Origin: Angiostrongylus vasorum | Lineage: Eukaryota; Nematoda; Chromadorea; Rhabditida; Metastrongylidae | Direction of reading: 5' to 3' | Length of the DNA: 64,000 bases | Assembly (NCBI GenBank): GCA_018806985.1 | Contig: JADANN010000466.1 | Coordinates: 434,001-498,000 of the forward strand | Part shown: positions 1 to 11,383 of the stretch, one piece after another | Position numbering within the stretch: the stretch's first letter is position 1 | How the letters are laid out: each line of letters begins with the position of its first letter | The notes under the pieces: model-generated | The model's database searches: none | The model's input: the letters and a program-made list of their open reading frames with translations, nothing else | What the model was told of the DNA's origin: nothing | Made by a program: the position numbers and the translations under genes

Positions 1-312
1 AAAAAATTCGACAAAGCACTCCTCTATGTACGCATAAGGCACAAAACCACAATGGTGATGATTTTGAAGTGATTGTGCGGATCCTAACACAGGAATCAAA
101 AACGCCGACACAAAAAAAACTTCAATTTCATTTTCAAAAATCGGATTTCAAAAATTCAAAGATGAACAGGAACAGCGAACGCCTCACTATCACAAGTGAC
201 CTGGCGCCTTATTTCAAAATGTTATGTTTGACAGGGATGGGTCTGCTCGGAAAGTGTAGGAAACTTAAGCTCGATCCTACTGCAGCCGATTTGACATGAC
301 TAGTAATAAATG
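1..312. other. No gene recognised
   Basis: Contains a 76-codon ORF (69-299) without an identifiable family. The stretch AAATTCAAAGATGAACAGG...GTGACCT recurs in degenerate form near 55450-55510 (CCGAAGATGAACAGCAGG...TGTGACCTCACACACTATTTGAAA), so this is probably an old repeat. Confidence 0.4.
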
Positions 313-700
313 CGCCTCCCAACGGTTTACTGCATCATTGTGGCTGGGAGCTGTTCCTGGGTGTCGGACTGCGACGTACAACGGGGGATTCATCCTCTGG
401 CAGGATCTCCCAAGCTGAGAAGGAGTCCGACGTTTCCATCAGGAAGCCTTGCTAAGACTAAACCAATACCAGGATCCATCATCGTCCTGGTATCAAACTA
501 ATCGCATTGTAGCAAATCTCCCTCTGATCCACAAAAGCTGCGACTGCCTGTCGTGGTGACGACCTGGGGCAGACTTTGGCCAGCGTGACCTCAGGGACTC
601 CAGGGAACCGTAATGGCCTAACCAGCAAAGATCCGAAAAAGTGGAGATTATGCTAGGGCCCGCACTACCAGTGAGGACGGGCCATTCAAGCATCAAGTAA
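313..700 (-). repeat. Family D copy
   Basis: Minus-strand copy, complete from CTTGATGCTTGAATGGCCC (700 downwards) to GTAAACCGTTGGGAGG (313). It is preceded by a duplicated TACTTGATACTTGATG stretch. Confidence 0.75.
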
Positions 701-834
701 GTATCAAGTAATAAATGCCAGCTGCATGAAAAGCTTTGCAGGAAGATCTATATCAGTACAGGCGAAAGAAACTAATGGAAGCATCTTAAAAGCGATTTAG
801 TCTGAAGAAGTGCTGTCGGGATCCTTGCAACTAC

Positions 835-2000
835 AATGTTCTGCTATTCCGTTGTGGTAAAGCAAAATTTGATCACTAAAACTTCCGACGACGGTATGGA
901 ATTCATACCAGAAAGCTTCTACAGCAACATTCTCCTGTTTCACAATCCCTGTTCCACTTTCCCAAAACCCACCTTGAAAATACCAACTGGAATTCCCGTT
1001 CCAATAGAAACCATGAAGGTAGGCACAGCTCCAGGACCCAGTAATAACATCGACAATTTCCTTACAGATGGAGGACACAAATTACATGCACTTGTCGCAA
1101 CCTTCATGACATTTTGCCTTCAAAGATATGAAATCCCAGATCAGTAGGAACTTCGCGCACGGTCATCGTTTTTAACAAAGGTGAATGAAGGGATCTTCGT
1201 AACTACTGTCTGATATGCTTGCTGAGTGTGCTCTAAAAGATCTGCACGAAGATTGTTCTATTGCGCATGTCAAAGACATCGGATAAGGCACAACCAGTTG
1301 AGCAAGCAGGATTTCGACAGGAATTTTGATTTTTGTCGATAATACTGCCTACTCGAAGTCCGCACTTCTGCCGACCATGAAAAAGGGTTGACAGCTTCCA
1401 AGCGAGTGCAACCCTATCATGCACATTCACCATAGATTGCAGCAGTCCCTATATACAAGCACTAGATGACTGTTATCGAGAATTCGCCACGAAAATTTCA
1501 CCTTTTCCATGCACCTCTTACCATAACCACATAAAAAATTGTTCGACAGCGCGACACCATGTCACTGAAGCTGTTTAGTGCTGCATCGTAGTGGATAACG
1601 AAGTTACTCGATTGGGGATGAGAAAAGCATGCAGATTGATGGAACGGTTCTATCAAATCTTCGTTTTGCCGACGACGTCTTCACTTTTTTAAAGTGTACC
1701 AACGAAGCTAAGACGATAAACAATGAGCTCAACGAGGCAGGAAAAAAGATCGGGCTACCCATGGAAACACTAACCAGATCATGAAAATCAGTGATGTGAA
1801 TGTGGATAGATGAAATTGGACGGTTCGTTCTTTGATTATAAATAGCAGCTCGTACGTGTTTCTTAGGCTGAATATGGTGAACAACACGAAGGAGGGATTA
1901 AGCAAAAGAAGGAAGCAACATGGGCTGCATTCGGGCCTTTCGAAGAAGCCATCTAAAACTAAAGAACACGAAAATGCGCGTCCACCTTTTCAATTCAACA
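835..2000 (+). mobile_element. RTE remnant, reverse transcriptase part (left piece)
   Basis: Translated fragments match an RTE reverse transcriptase: MKVGTAPGPSNNID with LxxGGHKLHAL (1010-1090), an EQAGF-like stretch (about 1300), LRFADDVF with the catalytic FADD (about 1660-1680) and SYVFLRLNM (1846-1875). Stops and frameshifts separate them. This RTE lineage differs from the 8-11 kb copy. It continues after an inserted element at 2453. Confidence 0.8.
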
Positions 2001-2011
2001 GTGTTCCCAAT

Positions 2012-2452
2012 ATTTCAAAACGACGTCGCAACTTTAGCCGAGTAAAAACTGTTTATCAACCTCTTGTAAGCTCGTCGAAAAAAAGAATAAATGTTGATTA
2101 TTAATACCGAGGTTAAAAGGAAAGTCGGTTTTGAAATATTGTTATTGCTCTTTGCCAGCTGATAATGATACTGACTTGTGCAGGATTGACAGTCCAGGAA
2201 AAGCAAGTTACAACAATCAACCATCAGCATCCTGCATAAAAGGGCTCACTGAGTGAGTGTGCCTCATTGGAGAGGGGCTCCGCTGAGGAAGACATAACTC
2301 GACACGAAGGCGAAGATGCTACATTGAGACGAAGAAGAACCGTGGACTATCGACTCGGATCGCCGGCTCTGATGAAGACGAAGATGTCGAAACGTTATCC
2401 AAATAAAAGTTGTTTATCAACCTCGTGCAAGCCTATCAAAGAAAGAATACAA
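2012..2452 (+). mobile_element. Retrozyme-like element with hammerhead-like motif, inserted in an RTE
   Basis: The insertion is flanked by GTGTTCCCAAT (2001-2011) and GTCCTCCCAAT (2453-2463), an 11-bp near-duplication of RTE sequence encoding VLP. Its ends are direct repeats of about 70 bp (2020-2088 and 2381-2449, offset 361), so it holds about 1.2 units of a ~360-nt monomer. Each terminal repeat spans the region after hammerhead stem II. The right motif has CTGATGA (2369-2375), stem II GAC/GTC (2377-2379, 2386-2388) and GAAA (2389-2392). No enzyme is encoded; a short ORF (2267-2566) runs through it by chance. Confidence 0.7.
2365..2400 (+). ncRNA. Hammerhead-ribozyme-like motif
   Basis: Order of elements: CTGATGA core, one extra A, a short stem-loop closed by GAC/GTC, GAAA, CGTT. 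The 3' half of stem I is mutated (ATCCAA, where other copies have AGCCGA), so this copy is probably inactive. Helix III is collapsed to CG, as in every copy in the window. Confidence 0.5.
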
Positions 2453-2795
2453 GTCCTCCCAATGTTCTGTTATCCAACCCAGACCTGGGCTGATGGTTCA
2501 ACCATTTCGAGAATACAGCGCACCGCTCACAAAGTGTTTGAAAGATGTCTTGTGAGACACAGGTAGACTAGCCGGAGTGTGAAGGTCTAGTTCTCGAAAT
2601 CTATCTGATCTTCGAGAGCCCGAACACTACACATCGATAGCGAAGCATTAGATAGAGCCGGTCATTTAATGAGAAGAACAGATGGCAGATGAACGAGAAG
2701 AACCGGAGAGTGGAGCCCATGAGGATGCAGGCTTCCCTAAGACGACCATCTACACGTTGGGCAGTTGTGTTCATAGCCAAAGCTAGTCGACTGCA
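2453..2795 (+). mobile_element. RTE remnant, C-terminal part (right piece)
   Basis: The reading resumes with VLPMFCYPTQTWAD (2454-2495), then a degenerate ERCLVRHR and RAGHLMRRTDGR (about 2655-2690). This order is the same as in intact RTEs. Together with 835-2000 it forms one element split by the hammerhead-bearing insertion at 2012-2452. Confidence 0.75.
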
Positions 2796-3120
2796 CTAAC
2801 AGCTGCATTTGTTCTACAGATCACGATATGATACTTGGACGCGCCACCATGCTAGAACGAAACCACCACCATGGACGACGATTTCGAAACAAAGAAACGA
2901 ATAGAAAATATTCTGCGGTGCACACAAAGCAGCAGTCAAAGAATACAAGTATCCTGGTAAATTTCAACCAAGTTGAGAAATATCGGATACCAGAAATCTT
3001 CGCCCACGCGGTGCTAGTTTCCCTATTGGACTGCGGCAAAAGTAGACTTTTTGCGTAAGCATTGGTTTTAATAGACCTACAATGAAACTCACGCTTCAAA
3101 AGCACTATTATCTTTGTTAA

Positions 3121-3880
3121 CATTCTATTTTCTCCCTACTATAACTTTTCACGGCGCGTGCGGCGCAGTGGTTGGAGGCGCCACTGCGGCACACAGCGCC
3201 CATGGCCCACCAAGCCTTCCATCCCTCCGGGGTCGCAAATTGGTACAACACTTGTCTTGGAGGATAGCATCACTGGCTCGATATATCGGTAGGCCACCGC
3301 GAGTCACTGTAAGAGCCAGATATGCATTCAATAACCTCCAGCGATACTTAAATGAAGTCGAATGCATGGCGCACCACTCAGGGATTGATCAACGCCGAGA
3401 GCTTTATCCTTTTACAATTTTTTCACGGCAGGATACGATATGAATTAGAATTGCAACAATGCTAAAATATTCACAAAACCTGACGATTTCCCTTTCTGGG
3501 GGGCTCGCGCATTACACAATGGGCCACGGAGGCCTTTGCTCTGCGATCTCAGCATCGTTGTGGTTGTAATTCACATCACACCCTGCTGTGGAAAACTTTA
3601 GTAGGCAGATAATGAAAGGTTAACATTGTGGTCTCGACTACAGCCTAGCTTAATCGGTTTCAATGCCGATTTGTGCTCCACAGATCAGCGCCGTTGACGG
3701 GTGATTGCTGATGACAGTGCTAGGGTAGAAAACCAGCTGAGAGAGTCGCAGAGCGAGGGTCTCCGTGTTGCAGCGTGTAATGCCCCAACCCCAGAAAAGG
3801 GCAATCGTGTTTCAATCTGGGCCGAGGTCCAATTATTGCGAATATCTCAGCATCGTTGTGATTATTATCTTTTTCAGAAC
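3121..3880. repeat. Family C, head-to-head pair interrupted by SINE-A
   Basis: Antisense arm 3121-3152 plus 3414-3560, sense arm about 3600-3880. The sense arm has TGATCAGCGCCGTTGACGGG-type sequence, and it ends ATATCTCAGCATCGTTGTG. Confidence 0.65.
3153..3413 (+). mobile_element. SINE-A, nested in a family C repeat
   Basis: Family C sequence is split at ACTTTTCACGG / ATTTTTTCACGG, an approximate target duplication (3143-3154 and 3416-3427). The SINE tail is GAGCTTTATCCTTTT. Confidence 0.8.
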
Positions 3881-4699
3881 CTTAGAGTAAAATGTCCTCC
3901 TCAACCATATTATACTCTCAACTTTGCAACTTCTTTAAACAAAATTTTCGGGAGTTATCAGAAAACCGGCATCATCTCTTACCTGGGCACACGAAAGCAG
4001 TTTCTGTGTAGTAAATCGCCGTTTTTGCACTTCCAATTGTTGTCATAGGTCGGGTTATCATATAGAAAACAACGATATGTGAAGTATTGCCGCGCATTCA
4101 GAATAAGACGCAAAGTCCTTTTAAATTCTAACATGAACGTGTATGGCAGCTAAACAATGCCGAAAAAAACGCGGGTCATAGTACCAATACCATATCTCGA
4201 GACGGATGAATGAAACCCTTCTCTATAATTCTGTGATGTTTAATCAGTGGACAAGTTCTATTTCCTCTATAGGCTCCACAAAATCCACAGTGGTCGCGTA
4301 TCTTCTAGGAACTTTTGATCGCGCGCTGGTTGAAAAAATTCTTCTGAAGAAAAAAAGGGTTTTCGTAAATTATTAAGGGTAGGAATTACTTTTCACGGAC
4401 GAGTCCTGGCCAAGCAGCCGTCCTGGGTACGCTATCGATTCAGCACAAAGAAGTGTTGCAAATGAACTCTCTGCAGGAAAATAAGCGGGTGGAAAATGAA
4501 TGTGTCGACATCAGCGCACACGGTAGCTTATGTCTTGCCAAAATCTTTCACCACGAAGTTTTAAGCAGTTCTTCTATTCTATGCTTTCTAATCAAATATA
4601 ATATAGAGAGAAATCATGTCTAATAGTAAGTCTGTACAAAAAAAAACACGCTTTTTAAGCAACTACCCATTTCTCTACAACTCTCTAACTATGGAGACC

Positions 4700-4910
4700 A
4701 GGAAAAACAAAAGAAGGAAAAAAAGAAACAGGGACCTGAAGAAGATCCAACTCGATACGACGATGAAGACAATACACTGAGAAGGGGGAACGACTGCGGA
4801 CATCGACTCAGATCATCAGCCTTGAAGAAGACGAGGACGTCGAAACGTTAGCCGAAGAAAGGTTCTATAGCCTAAACATTCAAAGAGATACACCGGTTTC
4901 GAATATTTGG
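4700..4910 (+). mobile_element. Retrozyme-like fragment
   Basis: It shares the CTCGATACGACGATGAAGAC stretch and the motif region (4813-4856) with GACGAGGACGTC as stem II and GAAACGTTAGCCGA after it. The core reads TTGAAGA, so the invariant C at the start of CUGANGA is lost. The downstream tail is degraded. Confidence 0.55.
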
Positions 4911-4989
4911 AAAACAACAGAACGCGGTAGAAGTTCGACACGAATTGATTAACAGTCGAAAAAATGCTGTTTTGAGGGATAGCCGGCGC

Positions 4990-5530
4990 TAATTCTGCAC
5001 AGCAAAAACGACCATTTTCTTGACTGTGACGTGACGTGCGACGAAAGATGGATCTTCAACGATAGCCGAAGAAGCTTCGCAGCACTTTGCAAAGCCGAAA
5101 TTGACCAAAAAAAGATCATGATGGCCGTTCAGATGTGACTTGATCCACCACAGCTTTCTGAATCCGGAGGAAATCACGACAGCAGAAAAGTATGTCCAAC
5201 AATTCGGCGAACTGGACTAGGAACTTCAACAACTGCACACACCGCACTGATCAACAGAAACGCACCAATTCTCCACGGTAACACGCAGATACAGGTCGCG
5301 CTAGCCACGCTGCAAAACTTGAACGATCCGGGCTAGTAAACACTGCCTAATATACCATACTCGCGGCACTTCTCGCCTACCCACTACTGCTTCTTCAAGT
5401 ATATCGACAGCACTCTATACGAAGGATGCTTCAGAAACGAAGCCGAGGTCGCAACTGTATTCAACGACTTCATCGCCTACAGAAGGCCATAATTTTGCTC
5501 AGTCAATTTGCTTGTCCTAAAAAAACTGCT
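4990..5530 (+). mobile_element. Degenerate mariner (Tc1/mariner) transposase copy
   Basis: Fragments in order match mariner transposase of the SETMAR/Hsmar type: TCDERWIFNDSRRS with the first catalytic Asp side (about 5030), QKKIMMAV (5106), LINRNAPILHGNTQ (5250), then HYCFFKYIDSTLYEGCFRNEA (5390-5450) and a final FNDFIAYRR. The second catalytic Asp motif HDN is HGN here, and there are several stops. Bandit, a mariner element, is known from the hookworm Ancylostoma caninum; whether this copy belongs to it is untested. Confidence 0.8.
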
Positions 5531-6300
5531 GGTTCAAATCTTTTTTGTTTCGATGATTAAGATTTTCTTTGAAAAGAGACATGCAACCTTAAAAGTGCAT
5601 GTACAAATCGGGCATTTGCATATTTGCACTGTAGTTGTTTTCACATGATACTCTGCCATGAAAAAAATAATAAGCAGTAACTAAAAAGACACGGATTATC
5701 ACATTTTGCTATTAGTTAAACTGCTAGTCAATGAACCTTTTCGAAAAAAGAGTTTCCTTTAAATCATCAGGTACGGAGAATGGTTTACCTGGTTTCTTCC
5801 TTCTTATTTCATTCTGCTTTGAAATACCTACTGAATGAATATACATGGTGCGGTAAAAGAAAAATCTGAAGCACACCAAACTGAAAATGGATGCTACGGT
5901 GTTATGAGTTAACGAAAAAGCTCTATTCAAACAGAAAGGCGTCCAGGCTTTTGGTTATGATGGTTTTTATGTCAAAGCGACTAGGGCTTGTCGAGTCTCC
6001 CTCATGCTAGTACTCTGAATGGTCACTCCAGCGCTATCACTATAGTATTTCTGACGTCGGAATCGTCACCATACTGCTTTTCCATTCTTTTCACAAAACG
6101 AAACAAAAACAACCGGACAAAATTGCAGACTACATTTTATTACTTATTGGATATGTCTTGAGTTCATACGACTCAGGTTTCATGACCAGTAGGAACCGCT
6201 GTTGAAAGACGTAGGTTCAAGCGTTGTCTCTCAAAGTTTTTACTCCAAATAAGGCGTCTTTGTGCCTTTAGCCAGAAGTGGCATTTCTACGACTAATGGC
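5531..6300. other. Unannotated AT-rich stretch
   Basis: No coding signal, repeat family or RNA structure was recognised here. Confidence 0.4.
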
Positions 6301-6307
6301 CTTTATA

Positions 6308-6695
6308 AGGGGGCGGGTAGCATGATGATGCCGGTGCTCACGAGCACGATGCTGGCTCGGTCGCAGTCCAGGCTCACCAAACATCTCATCTCTTTGGGGT
6401 CGGGAAATTGGTGCCACACTTGTCTGAGAAAAGTTCACTCCATCTAATCCAAGTGGGAATGCCCTAGTGCGGCCATAAAAGCGCCCCAGAGAGAACCGAT
6501 TCGACCAGCGTTCAATGATGTTCATGACTCCTGAAGCGAAATCAAGACTGAAATGAAAATCCTCAAACAACAACTGAAGCCACACGTAAGAAATTTGAAG
6601 GCCTTCGCGGACGGTAGATGCGAGGAAACGAATCGAATGTGAGAAGTGCTGTGATCTGCACAGCTGATGCTGAAAATGGATCATATTTAAAAAAA
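6308..6695 (+). mobile_element. SINE-B, diverged copy
   Basis: GGGGGCGGGTAGCATGATG, TCGGGAAATTGGTGCCACAC and GAGGAAACGAATCGAATGTGAG match the type copy. It ends in TTTAAAAAAAAC. A 143-codon minus-strand ORF here is a by-product. Confidence 0.7.
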
Positions 6696-6924
6696 ACATC
6701 TTATTTTCTCCATGAATACCGCTTGGGGGTCTAATACTCTTGAGAATTCACAAAAAATGCTTTCTCTTCTTTCTAATTAAAAGCCAGATATGTATTCATG
6801 TTAGACGAAATGGCTTAAGAGAAATGTATAGAATATTTTCTAAGCTAAATTGTCACGGTTAAGAGACAACAAGAGCCATTAGCTTTTTGAAATCATGTGA
6901 AAAATTATCTTAGTTACTTGATAA

Positions 6925-7149
6925 TTGAACGACCCGTCCTCACTCATTGTGCGAGCCCCAAACCTCCACTTTTCGGAGATTTGCTGGTTAAGCCATTGTG
7001 GTTTCCCCGGAATCACGACGTTATCCTAGCCAAAGTCTGTCCATGTCTTCACCACCACAGGTAGTCGCTTCACTTGTGGACCAGAGGGGGGTTTGCCACC
7101 ATGCGACTTTAATACCACGACGGTGGTGGATCCTGGTATTGGTTTGGTA
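6925..7149 (+). repeat. Family D copy, truncated by the inverted RTE piece
   Basis: The first 225 bp only, ending GGATCCTGGTATTGGTTTG where the RTE 3' end begins. Confidence 0.75.
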
Positions 7150-7622
7150 AGCTATTGTCACCTGTATGACCTGTAACCTGTAGTCCCGTTGATCGTCGAG
7201 TGACTCGAGCGGGAGCCAGTAAATCTTCCATTTTTTCCCTATCGCGTGCAAAGAGTAGCCTCAGTGTGTTCTGCTCGCTCAAGGGACTCGTCGAGCATCA
7301 TATCTTTCTTCAAGGCTCTTCGTGAAGAACTCTGACCATCGGCTCGGTGGTCTTCCTGCAGTACGTTTGACATCCCGAGGAATCCAGTCACTAACGGCTT
7401 TTGTCCATGGGTTGTTCTTCATACGCATTATGTGTCCGGCCCACCTTATTTTCGGCTGTTTAGCGTACAGAGCGGCATCTTTGGTTTTTCATCGTTGACG
7501 CAGTTCGGAGCTTCGGATCCCTTCCCCCTACTTGAGAGACACGGGTACTCCTAGTATCGTCCTTTCGACTGCACGTTCAATAACGCTGAGGTGATTTTTT
7601 CATCCTGTTTACGTAGCGACAG
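7150..7622 (-). mobile_element. Inverted copy of the RTE 3' end
   Basis: Its reverse complement matches about 10590-11050 of the neighbouring RTE: the GTxTAAACAGGATGAAA start, the RSSxLR region, KRTAGRPPRW and the terminal DDQRDYR. It is truncated at its 5' side and interrupts a family D repeat, whose sequence stops at 7149. The intact partner lies head to head with it only some 20 bases further on. Confidence 0.85.
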
Positions 7623-7639
7623 ACGCGGATACTAACTAT

Positions 7640-10600
7640 AGCGCCAAGGATCTCCCTCATACGAAGGATCTCGAGCCCGTTAGTCGCGAGGCTACGTGGC
7701 GCGTCCCCAGGTGGCGGATAGGGATTAATCGCGGACCAAAAAGCAACCGTACGTTTCCCTGAGACGAAGGTGTACCCAGGGGATGGGCTCCCTGTCTCTG
7801 CTGCGCCGATTTGGCACATATTTTCTTTATCTGAGAGGCGTATTTATGCATACGTGTGTGGGTGCGTCTTCGTTCATACGGATTGCATTGTACGGGTCTA
7901 TTCGGTTAAAAGCCTGCAATCAAGTGACGGGGAAATATATGGGAGGCGGTTAAGAGTCGCCACCAACAAATAAGCTTCAAGTCCACTCTGGAAAAAGTAG
8001 AGGCAAGATACCTGTGAGTATACCCAGCCCGAAGGTTCAAAGCCCAACAAGCTATATGTGGGTATCAAAACGCTAAACACAGTAAAAGAAACATGCTTCA
8101 TTCTACCGACCCCGAAAGAGCCGCCAATTCGGCAGCGTTGGGAAGGACGAGTACGAAGAGGCTGCTAAAATCTCAGGGCCAATGGAAACTGCCTGGATTA
8201 CGAAGAACTAAGGTGACGATCTGTACCTACAATGCACGTACACTTGCATCCGAGTCCTCGATAGAAGACTTGCTCATGGAAGCAAGAAAAATAAGGTGCG
8301 ACGTCATCGGCCTGCCCGAGACGAGACGACGCCACCAATTCAACGTCGTCTATGACACCGGAGAACTGTTCCTCGGAACATGGAACAGTAGAGGAGTCGG
8401 CAGCGTCGGCGTTCCCATCAACACAAGTTTGTCCATGAACATTGATTCATTCGAACAGCTTACAACTCGAATCGACCGCTCACGATTAAAAAGATGTGGA
8501 TCAATACCGGCGTTGACAATCTTTATCGTTTACGCGCCGACATCAAACTATGACGAAGAAGAAGTCGAAGCGTTCTATGTGGTCATGGAGAAGTTCTGCA
8601 GAGAAGAGCATACATTCTTCAAAGTCATCACTGGAGATTACAACACCAAGATTGGACCAAGAAAAACGTGTGAAGAACGTCACATTGGGACCCATGGATT
8701 ACAGTGGAGCGAACAGGGTGAGCAGTTATCTGAGTTTATCACGGCGACCAGAGCAGTTCCAGAAGCCCAACCCCTCAACGTTGGACGTGGGAGTCTCCCA
8801 TTGGAGAGTACCATAACGAAATGGACCATATTTGGTTTTGGTTTTGGTGAAATGGTTTTGCCTAACCGATGTCGCTGTTGTCCCAAAATTCTACACGGGA
8901 AAGACTACCGTCTCCTTCGTGCAAGATTTTATTTCTCGCGGAAAGGAGATGAAAGCCGCTAAATTCAAAAACCGAAGTCCCAAAACCACTATAAATTGGG
9001 ACTTATTCAATTCGCTAGTCGGCTCTTGGGAAGATACCGTTGTCGATAACATCGACGAGGAATACGATCGGCTCATTCAACATCTTCACGTTAGCGCTAC
9101 GAAAGCTGAGAGTTCGAAAGTCACCAATCAGAAATACTGGAGCTGCTACGCCAGCGTGGAATCGCACGAGCTGCAGACAACCGCTACTAACGTCCGAACT
9201 TGCAAAACAATGTAGACAGGCGATAAAAGAAGATCTTAGAGAGAGAACAGCAGCAGTAATGGTCGAAGCTGCAGAGGCTGGGAAAAAACATTCGCAAAGC
9301 CCACCGAAGCTTCGCCAATTACAGGACCAAGATGATTGCACTACGACGGCCCAGGTGGAACAGTTACAGCGTCCAGAAAGGCAATGGAGAAAATCATTCA
9401 CGAATACTACTCAGATCTCTTCGATAACCACGATTCGAATCCACCTTCCGTGATATGAAAAAAAGGAGGATGGATATGTTGTACTACCGGTTCTCCCTTC
9501 TGAAATCCGACATACCATTTCGTCAGAGAAAAATCGAACAGCACCAGGTCCGGATAGGATAAGACAAGAACACCTGAAGAACCTTCCACCAGTCCTCGTA
9601 AGCACACAGGCTAGGATCTTCACACGTTACCTGTCTGAATGCAAAGGTCGCTACTCAGTGGAAGACCAGCAGGACCGTGTTATTGTTCAAGAAGGGTGAC
9701 CTACGCGATATCGGCAACTATCACCCAATCTGTTTGCTGTCTGTCGCCTACAAACTTTTCACTCGAGTCATCCTAAACAGGATTGATAGAACATTCGACG
9801 AAGGACAGCCATGTGAGCAAGCAGGGTTTCGAAAAGTATTTAGAACGATGGACCACATCCACACGATAACAAGGCACACTGGCGCGAGAGTACAAAAGCC
9901 CGCTCTGTCTCACGTTCATCGATTTAAAGAAGATCTTTGACTTAATTGAGATAGAAGCAGTCATGGAAGCCCTTGATAGTCAAGGACTTTCTACTCAGTT
10001 CATAAGGATTCTTCATGAGTTGTACAAAAAATTTCACAACCAAGATATCACCATTCTACAACGATATTAACATTGACGTCAAAAAAAGGAGTTAGGCAAG
10101 GCGATACCATCTCGCCAAAATTATTTACCGGCACCCTCCAGAACGTCATGCGAACATTGGAATGAGGTAATATGGGAGTGAAAATCGATGGTCGGCAGTT
10201 ACATCATCTTCGCTTTGCTGATGACATCGGCGTTATAACACCAAACATTAGCCAAGTGGAACTTATACTTGCCGACTTTGATAAAGCCTGTGGAAAGACT
10301 GGTCTTCGATTAAATCTCACAAAAACGATGTTCATGAAGAACGGATTGGCTTCGTATGCCCCATTAACGCTCAACGGAACGAATATCTCTGAATGCTCCA
10401 GTTATGTCTTTTTAGGTCCGAAAATCAATATGATGGACGACTTAGCCCCCGATCTGAGCAGAAGGAAACGAGCGGCTTGGGGAGCTTTCAAGAGCATCGA
10501 GGATGTAGTGAAGTGGACAAAGAACACCCAGACCCCGTACCCACCTTTTCGACTCAACGGTACTTCCTGCCCTAACGTAGGCGTCTGTAACTTGGTCGCT

Positions 10601-11055
10601 GTGTAAACAGGATGAAAGATCACTCAGCGTTATCGAACGCGCTGTAGAAAGACCGATGCTAGGAGTATCCCGTTTCACACAAGTAAGGGAACGGATCCGA
10701 AGCTCCAACCTGCGTCAACGATCAAAAATCAAGGATGCCGTTCTGTACGTCAAACAGTCGAAGATAAGTTGGGCCAGACACGTAGTGCGTATGAATGACA
10801 ACTGATGGAGAAAAAGCCGTTAGTGACTGGATACTTCGTGATGTCAAACGAACTGCAGGAAGACCACCGAGCCGATGGTCAGAGTTCTTCATGAAGAGCC
10901 TAGAAGAAAGATATGATGCTCGACGAGTCCCTTGAACGAGCAGAACTCACTGGGCTACTCTTGCACGCGATAGGGAAAAAATGGAAGATTTACTGGCGCC
11001 CGCTCGAGTCACTCGACGATCAACGGGACTACAGGTGATACAGATGATGTACAAT
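7640..11055 (+). mobile_element. RTE-1-like non-LTR retrotransposon, near full length, frameshifted
   Basis: The coding part runs 8093-11037 in several frames. The N-terminal APE-type endonuclease (8093-about 8830) shows TYNARTLAS, GLPETRR with the catalytic Glu, VYAPTS and GDYNTKIG. The frame breaks near 8830, again around 9205, and several times between 9300 and 9680. The reverse transcriptase follows: RTAPGPDRIR (about 9530), KKGDLRDIGNY (9685), a degraded VRQGDTISP region (10090-10130) and the catalytic FADD (about 10212). The C-terminus contains KRTAGRPPSRW (about 10850) and ends at DDQRDYR followed by a stop near 11037. An AT-poor leader from about 7640 resembles a 5' UTR. The multiple frameshifts mean the copy is dead, but it retains nearly all domains and could be recent. 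This family is the likely source of enzyme for the SINEs here (inference). Confidence 0.88.
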
Positions 11056-11383
11056 GACGACCGGTTGTTTTCTTTAAGTCCATGTTTATTTAGTCGAGTA
11101 GTAGTACTTTGTGGTCTTCTAATCTAATCTGTCTTCCTAGGCTGCATGAACACTGTTAATAGAAGTTTGTAATGAAAATACACTTCTATGAACAAGTTCT
11201 AATGTCTTTATAATAACCACACAACGCATTTCATCCATCAAACGACTATTTTTCACTTGTAAACGCAATCCATTAAATTGACACAATCAAAAACTCGTTC
11301 TATTATGTCTACAATCGGGAAAAAGGGTAACTCATTCAAGGTGTTCAGAAGAATTCAATCGGGTGGAAGACATCAGTCATTCG

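Noticed and set aside
6268..6699. 143-codon minus-strand ORF
   Set aside because: It is the antisense of a diverged SINE-B.
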